Source of the DNA: Spiroplasma turonicum
Lineage (GTDB): Bacteria; Bacillota_I; Bacilli_A; Mycoplasmatales; Mycoplasmataceae
Assembly: GCF_001262715.1 (NCBI RefSeq)
Contig: NZ_CP012328.1
Coordinates: 1,116,001 to 1,180,000 of the forward strand
Direction: 5' to 3'
Length of the DNA: 64,000 bases
The notes below the pieces were generated by a model. It saw only the letters and a program-made list of their open reading frames with translations. It had not been told where the DNA came from and did no database searches. This document shows positions 23,001-32,781 of the stretch, one piece after another (within the stretch, counting starts at the first letter, position 1; each line of letters opens with the position of its first letter). Position numbers and translations under genes: made by a program.

Positions 23001-23929
23001 TCAAAAAGTAGTTCAATATTTTCGTAAATAATATGAATGTTTTGAATGTTATTGTTAAAAGATAGAGGTAAAACATACAAATCTTGAACTTTTTTTATTT
23101 TTTTTAATACGTTATAATCTTTTACTAAAATATCAAAACTAACTACCTTAACAAGGTCATAGTTAACATTTAAATTTTCTACTAAACTTAGTGCTTCTAA
23201 TTTACAATATATGAAGCTTTTGGATTGAATTGTATTTAATTTATAGTTATTTAGCACGCTTTGAAAGTTGCTTTTATCTATTTTTATAACCTCAATTGTA
23301 TCAGCACCTAGATATGGTAGCGAGTTTTTTCTTTGCAATTTTAATAAATCTTCGCAGAAATTAAGATACTCTAACCATTTAGTTTTTTCCTCTTCAAATT
23401 TTGAAACTAATTTACCTACTTGTAGAATTGTTGATGAGTTTAAGATATTTCTTCTTAAAATTTCATCAGTGCTTATTTGATTTTTATGCTTTAATACTAT
23501 TAACTTTGTTTCACCAATTTTAGTTTCAAAATCTTGAGCAATGGGTTTTAATCTTGTGATAAATATAGATGAAATTGTAAGGCTAGCATCAAGTGGATCT
23601 ATGTTGACAAAAAAACCTAAATAATTTCCCTTTTCAAATAAAGACTGATTATAACTATCAAATTCAATTCTTATTATACCGTCATAAGTTTTCTTATTAC
23701 TATTAGATAAAGATCTTGCTTTATCATCAATCATACAAATAAATGATTGTTTAACAATAGATGATTTTAATAATTTAATAAAATCATTATAATTCTTAAT
23801 TCCGCTAATTTCTAAATGCTCGATGATGCTGTCTAAACCAGCAATGTTATCTTTAAATTTAACATTTTGCATAAATGAAAAATCTAAAACTAATTCTTTA
23901 TTTTCTGTATTTTCAATGAAACTAGACAT
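20072..23929 (-). CDS. Giant superfamily 1 (UPF1/DNA2-like) helicase
   Basis: About 1285 aa. Residues 1-400 are an N-terminal domain of unknown type. The Q motif LNDEQKEAV (about 463) and Walker A GPPGTGKT (about 485) open the helicase. A long coiled-coil insertion (about 540-900) follows before DEAS (about 963), GDYRQLPP (about 987) and KQYRS (about 1044). The C-terminus has TVDDFQGKEADYVIV and RINVAFSRAR, motifs V and VI. The order matches UPF1/DNA2/SMUBP2-type 5'-3' helicases on DNA or RNA. ATG 23929 is preferred because GGGTGA is well placed; ATG 23941 is the alternative. First gene of the operon. Confidence 0.92.
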
Positions 23930-23958
23930 ATTTTCACCCATCTTGCAATAATAATCTA

Positions 23959-23964
23959 ATTATA
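23959..23964 (-). promoter_or_regulatory. -10 element of the helicase operon promoter (candidate)
   Basis: A perfect TATAAT on the minus strand, placing transcription start about 20-25 bases before the favoured start codon at 23929. The -35 region (TTATCC at 23982-23987) is a poor match. It lies between the leuS terminator and the helicase gene, where a promoter is required. Confidence 0.45.
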
Positions 23965-23993
23965 ACAAATTATAATAAAAGGGATAAATATAG

Positions 23994-24017
23994 AAAAAAC
24001 CCATAATAAATTACGGG
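23994..24017 (-). terminator. Intrinsic terminator of leuS
   Basis: Read on the minus strand, CCCGTAAT and ATTATGGG form an 8-bp stem (one G-U) with a TT loop, followed by a six-T run. It begins two bases after the leuS stop codon and separates leuS from the helicase operon. Confidence 0.85.
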
Positions 24018-24018
24018 C

Positions 24019-26433
24019 TTATTTAACTACAAAATTTACTATTTTATCTTGTACTGCAATTTCTTTAATAATATTTTTTCCTTGAAGTTGTTTTTCAATA
24101 GTTTTTTTTGCTAAACTTATTAGAACTTCTTTTTCAGTTCCTATTTTAACTTCAACAGTGGATTTAAGTTTACCATTTATTTGAATAGCAACAACCGCTT
24201 TATTAATAACTAATTTGTTTTCGTCAAAAATTGGTCAAGATTGTGCATATATACTTGGTTTATTTCCTATTTTTTCTCAAAGTTCTTCAGCTATATGAGG
24301 GCAAAAAGCAGAAAACATTACAAGAAATTTTTCAATATAGTTTTTATAAATAGGTGTTTTTTCTTTGTAAACAGCATTTACAAATACCATTAATTGAGAA
24401 ATCGCTGTATTAAACTTACAATCTTCTAACATATTGGTTACTTTTTTCACAACATCGTTATATATGAAATCTAAATTACCATTATTTGAACTTGTTAGTT
24501 CAAAAGTTTCAATCATTCTATAAACTCTATCTATTCATTTTCTTGAACCATCAAGACCTTTGTAACTTCAAGGAAGAGAAGCCTCTAATGGTCCCATAAA
24601 TAATTCATAAAGTCTTAATGTATCAGCACCGTGTGATTCAATAATTTCATCAGGATTTATTACGTTACCTTTTGATTTACTCATTTTTTCACCGTTATCA
24701 GCTAATATCATACCTTGATTTATTAATCTTTGAAAAGGTTCTGCAACTGGAACTATACCAATATCAAATAATACTTGATGTCAAAATCTTGCATATAATA
24801 AGTGCAATACCGCATGTTCTTGACCTCCGATATATAAATCAACAGGTAATCATTTTTTAAATAACTCCATTGCTTCTTCTGATTTGATATCTATTAAGTT
24901 ATTTGGAGATTTTGTTAAAATATAAGCAAGATAGTATCAACAAGAACCTGCTCATTGGGGCATTGTATTTGTTTCTCTTCTAACTTTTTTTCCTTTATAA
25001 GTTGTATTAACTCAATCACTAATATTTGCAAGTGGTGATTCTCCAGTATTTGATGGTTTAATATAATCTGTTTTAGGAAGTTCTAGTGGTAAGTCCTCTT
25101 CGTCTATTAATGCAATGTTATTATCTTCAGTGAATAGTATTGGGAAGGGTTCACCATAAAATCTTTGTCTTGAAAATAATCAATCTCTTAGTTTGTAATT
25201 AGTTTTTTTATAACCTTTATTTAGGTTTTCTAACTCTTTTAATATGATATTAAAAGCTTCTTTTTTATTACTAACATTATTTAATAGAGGTGAATTTATA
25301 TAAGAGCTCTCTCCGACAAATGCCTTAGACATATCATCTGTTTTTAATACAAATTTAATTTTTAAACCTAAACTATTTGCAAATTTTCAATCTCTTGTAT
25401 CATGAGCAGGCACTGCCATAACTGCACCAGTTGCATAGTCATTTAATACATAATCTGCAATATAAATTGGTGTTTTTTCATTTGTTATAGGGTTTATTGC
25501 ATAAGTACCTAAAAAAACACCTGTTTTATCTTTTGAATCATCTTGTCTTTCAACATCAGTTTTTTTTGCAGATTCAGATATATAATTTAATACTTCCTTT
25601 TTTTGTTCCTCAGATACTAACTTTAAAACTAAATCGTTCTCTGGGGCTAAAACAATATAAGTAACTCCATAAATTGTGTCAGGTCTAGTTGTAAAGACAG
25701 GTATACTAATATTATTTTTTTCATTGACAAAATCTATTACAATTCCTTCAGATTTACCTATCCAGTTTTTTTGTAACTCTTTTACAGACTTTGGTCAATC
25801 AAGGTCCTCAAGACCTTCTAATAATCTATCTGCGTAATGAGTTATTTTTAAAACTCATTGTTTCATTGGTTTTTTAACTACTTCAAATCCACCAATATCA
25901 GAAACCATTTTACCATTTATATTTAAAACCTCTTCATTTGCAAGAACTGTTCCTAAACCTTCACATCAATTGACATTTGCTTCTCTGATTTCAGCTAACC
26001 CTTTTTTATAAAGTTGTTGGAATATAAATTGCGTAATTTTATAATAATTAGGATTACTAGTATTAACTTCTTTTTCATAATCATAACTAAAACCAAGTTT
26101 TTTTAATTGTTCTCTAAATATTATGATGTTTTTATCTGTAAATTCTCTTGGATCATTACCAGTTTTAAGAGCATACTGTTCAGCTGGTAAACCAAACGCA
26201 TCTCATCCTATTGGATGTAATACATCATAACCTTGTGATCTTCTCATTCTTGAAAAAACATCTGTTGCAGTATATCCTTTTGGATGTCCTACGTGTAATC
26301 CAGCTCCACTTGGATATGGAAACATGTCAAGAATATAAGCTTTTTTTTCTTTACCTTCAGTAGTTTTATAAGTTTTATTTTCTTCTCAAAATTTTTGTCA
26401 TTTTTTTTCTATCGATTTATGTGAATATTCCAT
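24019..26433 (-). CDS. leuS: Leucyl-tRNA synthetase
   Basis: Charges tRNA-Leu. 804 aa, normal bacterial length. The class I HIGH motif appears as [14 protein letters not shown] near residue 45, the KMSKS motif as [11 protein letters not shown] near residue 580. The CP1 editing insertion is present ([19 protein letters not shown]). The C-terminus ends with the family's KIVNFVVK strand. Start ATG follows AGAGGT. Many TGA-Trp codons fragment it in code 1. It is monocistronic with its own promoter and terminator. Confidence 0.97.
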
Positions 26434-26467
26434 TATTACCTCTTAAATGTCTATTTACAAATATTAT

Positions 26468-26501
26468 ACTATATTGACATAATTGTTTTTGTCAAACAAT
26501 T
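26468..26501 (-). promoter_or_regulatory. leuS: leuS promoter with an overlapping inverted repeat
   Basis: On the minus strand TTGACA (26490-26495) and TATAGT (26468-26473) are 16 bases apart, giving a leader of about 30 bases. The -35 box lies inside a perfect inverted repeat AATTGTTT-5-AAACAATT (26481-26501). That repeat could be an operator or an upstream terminator stem. Confidence 0.65.
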
Positions 26502-28040
26502 TTTCATAAATAAAAAAATATGAATAATAAGCTAAAATGTCCCTGCTAATTATTAAGTAATTATATCCTTATTTATAATAAATTTATATCACTTAGATTT
26601 CTAAATTTATATTCGATAAATATACTAGATAAACTTTTTTTAACAACAATAATGCGATTAATTTGGTTTTTACATTCAAAATTATACTTCTAATATTATT
26701 TAATATAATTAATTTAATAAAATTTTTAAAGTATGGGTAAATTAAAAGAGTTATTGATAAAAATAATGAAAAATAATATAAAAGCGCTAATTATCTAATA
26801 TATTTAATATTTATTAACAGAATTGAGTAAAGTTAAAAAAACTAGATATAGTTTTAAGTAATATTTGCTATCCAAGTAAAAGCTTTAAAGATACTGATAA
26901 TTGATTGATTCTATAGTTTAAACTCAAGAATATAAAAAAAAATTAGTATTTAAAAAATAATATTCTGATTTATATAATTTATAATTGTCGCAACAATATT
27001 AATAAACAATTTGTGAAAGTTAAGTTTATCTTGATTCTTATCTAAAATAATTAAACAAAGATTGCAAATTTTTATAATAGTTTTACCAACGCTATCTACT
27101 AACTAAAACTTCAGGAGATCTTATTAAAAATTTTAAACTTCATTATTTACTATAATATCAGTAGCAATTTCTTTACTTATATAAGTCATGTGATATTTAA
27201 AAGCTGTCTTTATTTTTTGCTTCTGCTCATTTTTCTTTAATTGTAACTTCTCCATTCAGTAGTTTTTTTTATAATCTTTTTAAAACTCTTGTATTAAAAA
27301 AGTTTCAGTAAAAATTCTTATAATTTAAAATTTGCTATCTTCTAAAAAGATTTTGCTAAATTAGGGCATTGTAAAGAATCTAACTAATTTTATAACATTT
27401 GTTTAATAATATAATAAATAAAATTACAAACTCTTCAAACGTTTTAGATACATCTTAATATAAAGTTTTTAATGTTAATGATGTCTCTTCTTTGCTTCTC
27501 CAATCCAACTAGTTATTTTTAGCCGTTATTTTTAAAAAAGTACTTTTTTAATTTATAAATGATAAACGTAATTGTAAACTCTTCAACATGAAATTTACCA
27601 CACTCACTTGAGTCAGGTGTGAAATAAACTTTCATCTTTTTTATTTTCTTATTTTTCCTTTTTTATACTTTATTAATCCAATATCTGATAATCAATAAAA
27701 TAAAAAAAGATGAGAATAATATATTGTAGTTTAAAAATTTTTAAGAAAAGAGACCATTCAATTATATTTAGAAAACCATAAATGTCAAGTAAATATTTTT
27801 TTATGCATAAAGTCTTCCAATATCATGAAAAAAAACCACAATAGATTTATATTAATGATTGGTTGACCTACTAATTATATAAGGTTTAATTGAATATTAA
27901 TTATTATGGTATAACTATTTTCTAAAATAATCTGCAAGATTATATAAAATCAATTATGTAATGTATTTTAAATTTTTAAAAGAAAATATCTATATCTATA
28001 TTTTTCCATATAAAATTTACAAATAAGTTATTATTAAAAC
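26502..28040. other. Gene-poor AT-rich region beside the SIR2 cassette
   Basis: About 1.5 kb with no supported gene. Stops occur often in all frames. Short pieces look like eroded coding sequence on the minus strand around 27180-27300 and 27480-27560 but cannot be assigned. The string AAGAGACCAT near 27757 matches the reverse complement of a segment next to the edge ORF at about 116-125. This suggests a decayed mobile element beside the cassette. Confidence 0.5.
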
Positions 28041-28052
28041 TTTTTTTAAAAG

Positions 28053-30656
28053 TTATTTTAATAAAAGCATTCTTTCTTTTAATTTATTAATTTTTTTAGA
28101 TCAAATATCTAGATTTTTAAAAAAATAAAATCTCTCCTTGTTTTTAAGATAATCCATTATATTAACTGCTTCTTTATAGTTACTTTTATAATGCTCAAAA
28201 AGTCTGTTTTCCTTATTAAATATTATTGAACAATTTAAATATATCAGTTTTGCCTCAGCTTTCTTTAATGCATCTCAATTATATAAGTAATATTTTTCTT
28301 CTTGTATATAAAATTTATTTATTTCATCTTTTTCAAGAGCGTTAATAAAATAAGATTTTTCATCATCAATGTTTTTTTCATAAACTAGCATTTTTACAAA
28401 TTTTAGATATGTCTGTGAAATTTTGCTTCAATTTTCATACAAATTATTTGCATTTTTAATTTCATAATTCAAGAATGTGTTTATATCAAAATTGATGTTA
28501 TTAATTAATATCAATGAGTGTTTATAATTTCTATTTAAATTATAAAATTCGTTTTCAAAAAAGCTATAACTTTCTTTTTGGTCTTGAAAAAACATAAAGT
28601 AATTTATAAATGTATCTGTTAAATATACTGAATCAATTTCATCTACAACACCGATTTTTAATTCGCTTGATTCGAACTTATTTAAGGAGTCTCTTTTGAT
28701 GGTAACAACTTCTTTATAATTGGTTTTAATATAATTAAAAAGTTCTTTTATGTTAAAAACATTTTTTATATGTTCAAAATTATATAAAATGTATCTATAA
28801 TTAAAGAGAAGCGCGGTTTTAATAAAATATAAAATATAAAAAATTTTTTTATCTTCATTAATGTGATTTTTAAAATAATTTTGAATAAAATTCTTTTTTT
28901 GATCGAATAATAAACTATGATTTAGTACATACACATTATTAGGTATAATTACATTTGAAAGAATTGAAAATAATTTTAAATTTTGATTAATAATATCAAG
29001 TTTGTTAAGCTCATCGTTATTTTCTAATAAAGATTTTATATTACTAATTAAATCGTTATATTGTTTATTCAAACAAAAGTTTCATTTTTTAAAATCAGAG
29101 TATTTAATAATTTTTATAGTGTCCTCAATAACTTCAAAACCAATTTGTTCAAGAATGAATATTTTAAATTCCTTTTTAATATTTATTAAATTGAAACAAT
29201 TATTAAATTCCTTCCAAAAAGTTTCTATATCTTTTATTTCGAGTTTATTATTTAAATCTCTGTATTTTTTATTGAACTCAATTAAATTATTTTTGCAATT
29301 TTCAGCAGACTCTAAACTTTTAAAAAAAGCTATAAATAAATTATTAAAGTTTTCTAAGTCCTTTAAGTAATTTTTATTGAAATTAAAAAATTTTAAAAGT
29401 TGATCAATATCCTCTTCAAAAATATTTATATTAATAATATTCGAGAAATTTCATGCCGTTTTTTTTAAATTCAAGACTAATTTTATAAAATCCTGAAAAG
29501 AATAAAAATCTTTTTTTAAAATTCGGACAAAATCTTCAAATAAAAACAAGTACTTTTCAATATTATTGTAGGTTTTTAAATAATTTAGTTTTGTTTGTTG
29601 ATATGTTTCTTCAGACTTTAAAAAAGTAACTTGATTTGTAAATAAAAATGGATTTGGCGATTCATATTCGTTATTATAAATTTTTGATACACTACAATAT
29701 TTATTTTTATTTTTTTTATTTGTTAAAAACTTATCAACCCATTGCGATTTAAATGCTTTTATTTCACCATTATATTTCTCATAAATAGTTATAAATATAC
29801 TTATTCAATTAGTTATAAGATTTTCATTTATTTTATTATTCAGATCATATTCATTTTTTATAAAACTTTCAAGTTCTTTAATATCAAATTTACTTAGAAT
29901 TATATTTAGATAAATCAAATCATACTTTATTGTTTGCCTATCAGTGTTATTATTAAAAATGTTATTAAAAATGTTTTTGTTTTCATCTGTACTATCAATG
30001 GCTAAAATAATATAAAAAAATCTCTTACTATAAAATGCATCTTTTTTTAATATTAATAACTCTTTTAATTTTTTACTTTTTTTATATGAATGGTAAAATA
30101 AAATTTCGAATAAATCATTTAAATTGCTAGGACAATTACTATAATTATAATCCTCTTTGCAAAAAGTTACTAATTTTTTATATTGTTTTAAATTAATAAA
30201 ACATTCAATTAATTTAGTACAAATTTCTTCGTTATAATTAAATTTTTTTAAGTTATCTATATTTAGATACAAAAAATTGTTATCAATAATCATATCTTCA
30301 TTTTGGCCCATGTTTAGTATCAAATTCAACGTAACTTCTTTTCTTGAAAATTGATCAATGCTTTTTTGTGTCAATCATATAAATTTGGTTTTAAGTTCCA
30401 AGATAAGATTATCACTTAAAAATTCACTTTGTTTATTTTTATTACAATACCTTAAAAATGTGTATAGCAACAAAAATGTGGTTTGGTTATCTTCATTTTC
30501 AAAAGAACCCACAGTATTATCAATAAAATTAAAATTATTGTTTCATTCTTTTATAAAGTTAATTTGTTTATATATTTTTTCAATATCGTTAACATCAATG
30601 TCATATTGAAATTGCAAAACAAGATTAATAATTTTTTTATTAAATGTTCTGATCAT
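28053..30656 (-). CDS. Unknown 867-aa helical partner of the SIR2 protein
   Basis: One continuous frame (I checked codon by codon in code 4) from ATG 30656 to TAA 28053; eight TGA and two TGG codons encode Trp. The protein is almost wholly helical and very rich in Asn, Lys, Phe, Ile and Tyr, with repeated helix pairs suggesting a HEAT/TPR-like solenoid. I found no Walker A, nuclease, TIR or membrane motif, and no signal peptide. It follows GAGGA and overlaps the end of the SIR2 gene by 17 bases, so translation is coupled. As sensor or regulator of the SIR2 effector it would fit known two-gene systems; this is inference. Family not recognised. Confidence 0.75.
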
Positions 30657-32262
30657 CTTTTTTTTGTCCTCACTCTTTTATTTTAATGCTTACACCGGAA
30701 TAATTATCTACTATAAATTTTTTAAATTTAATAAATTTAATTGCATAATTATTAAGCTCTTTTAAACAATCTATATAGTCTATATGATTAAAGAATTCTT
30801 CTATAACTTCATTTTTTTCGTTTAATTCCATTTTATAAACTTCTATTATTGAATATAAAAATAATGCATAATTTTTTTTATCTATTTCATCTTTTTTAAT
30901 TGAGTATTTGAAAAATAACTCAAGATAATCATAATCGCAGATTTCGTAAATGCAAGTATCTTTATATATTTTTTTATAAAAATTATCAATTATATTTTTA
31001 TTAATATATTGGTATAATTGTTTAATTTTTTCTTTGTACATATTTTTATCAATAATACAAAATATATCTTCTATTATATTATTATAAAAAAGTTTTTTTA
31101 AATCATCAAATTCTTTTAAATTGTCTAAAAAGTTAGATAAAAATTTATTTTTATCTACTATATCATATGATTCTATTTTTTTTTCAAAACTTAAAAGTTT
31201 ACCATTTATAGATTTTTTTAGAGTTAGCTTATCATTAAAGAGATTTATACTTTCTGAATCAAATATTGCATTTTTTAATTCTATAATGTCGCTGAAAAAT
31301 ACATAACCAATGTAATCTCTCTCTAAAAGAGATACACTTCTATCAGAACCTAAACTTTTATTTAAATAAGTATTTTTTAAATAATGGTCAATATCGTCCT
31401 GAAAAATAGTGAATTTTTTTTCAAAGGGTTTATTTTTATAAGTATACATATCCACTTCTTCAATAAGCTTTTTACCTAATAAATAATCATTAAAACTATA
31501 TCCAAAAAAAATTAGATTTTCTTCTTTTTTAAATAATCGCTTTATTAACTTTTTTAAAAATATGTTTACTTTTGATTCTTCAACCATATAACAATTAACA
31601 AAGGATGTTAAAGAGTCAATGATTGAGAAAGTATTTCCTTCTGCTTCTCAAATATTCGATTTATTATTTTCCTTAAAATATTCCTCAACTATGCTCCCGT
31701 GCAATGATATGTAAAACTGCTCACTTTCTAAAAAATTTGTATCATTACTTCAAAAACTGGTTATAAAGTTTTTTTCTTGTTCGCTTTTATTAATTAGAAG
31801 AATATCGTCATAGTTTGTGGTTATAACTTTTTCACTAAGTTTTTGAACCAAATTCAATATATTAAGGTTATTTAGTTTTTGTGTATTATTTTGAAACTTA
31901 AAATATTTCAGATAGGATTTTTTGACTATTTTGTAATATTTTATATTATCTAATCCATCCTTATTAATTTTTAAAAAATAATATAGTCAATCTAGAGCAT
32001 AAATTATGTCAATTTGTTTATTATTAAGACGTGTTTTTAAACTTTTTAAGTCATTTAATAGAGAAATGCTTTCATCTGAAATTTCTTCATTACTAATAAA
32101 ACATTCTAAATCCTTTAATAATTTATTTATAAAACCACGCCAATCAATAACATTAAAATTTAGAGAAAGGCCCGAACCATAAAACATTATGTTTTTTTTC
32201 GAATAATGTTCGTAACATAGATTTAATAAGATAAGAAGTGTGTTTCTTTCATTTTCTTTCAT
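30640..32262 (-). CDS. SIR2-domain protein, probable NAD+-degrading defence effector
   Basis: 540 aa, a continuous frame joined across TGA-Trp codons. The SIR2-like domain spans about 20-275: MFYGSGLSLNF (glycine-rich NAD loop, about 27-37), TTNYDDILL (148-156), SLHGSIVEEYF with the likely catalytic His188, and LIFFGYSFNDYLL (250-262). These are the marks of prokaryotic SIR2 domains that deplete NAD+ in anti-phage systems. The C-terminal 265 residues are helical and unrecognised. The start has no good ribosome binding site. It is the first gene of a two-gene cassette flanked by about 0.5 and 1.5 kb of gene-poor DNA. Confidence 0.85.
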
Positions 32263-32756
32263 AATTAAAGTTTACATTAATTAATTTGCAATTATCACAC
32301 GTGAGTAATAAATCTTAATTCTTTAATTAATCATAGATGCAAAAAACCAATAAAATGCATTAAAAAAACGGTGGCTAAGTTTAATTGAAAAATCAAAAGG
32401 TGTTAGATTTTTTAAAGTTGGATATAGTGACTTTTGTATTAATTATTATTAATTGTTTGCTTAAAGTAATTAAGATTAATTAATGTAAATTAAAATGACT
32501 TATTTTGTATTAAATTATAAATAATTTTATATTAAATAAAGTATGATAAATAATTGTAAGTAAATTACTATAAAACAAATAATAAATTATGTGTAAGAGT
32601 TTTAGTTAGACTTCTATACTATAAGATTTTTTTTAATGAGAATGCTTAGTTTTCATTAAACATATTCCGTCAATTATAGAGTGTGTTTTTTATTCTAAAC
32701 TGTCTTTCATGCTTTTTATTGAGTTGATTCATTTTAATCATAATTCTATTATAAAA
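32263..32756. other. Intergenic region between the SIR2 cassette and mgtA
   Basis: About 490 bases without a gene. A possible extended -10 (TGTGATAAT on the minus strand, about 32291-32299) lies 30 bases before the SIR2 start. A weak 8-bp hairpin is at about 32636-32658. The mgtA terminator borders it on the right. Confidence 0.4.
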
Positions 32757-32757
32757 T

Positions 32758-32781
32758 AAAAAAAAGGTATTAAACCTTTTT
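32758..32781 (-). terminator. Intrinsic terminator of mgtA
   Basis: AAAAAGGT (32761-32768) and ACCTTTTT (32774-32781) form an 8-bp stem with a 5-base loop, followed on the minus strand by a T-rich tail. The stem begins within the mgtA stop codon (32780-32782). Confidence 0.75.

Noticed and set aside
17818-23929. Apparent chain of broken genes (pseudogenes) in the helicase region
   Set aside because: All breaks are TGA in one frame. With TGA as Trp the pieces join into two intact proteins with good starts.
27598-27621. Hairpin CACACT/GGTGTG as a terminator or attachment site
   Set aside because: Only six pairs with an eleven-base loop and no gene context.
29002-29370. A 122-aa plus-strand ORF inside the 867-aa gene
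   Set aside because: It is antisense to a frame that is open for 867 codons and coupled to the SIR2 gene; no ribosome binding site.
28053-32262. Classification of the cassette as Thoeris, SIR2-HerA or SIR2-Argonaute
   Set aside because: The partner shows no TIR motif, no HerA Walker motif and no PIWI-like region; it is also much larger and all-helical.
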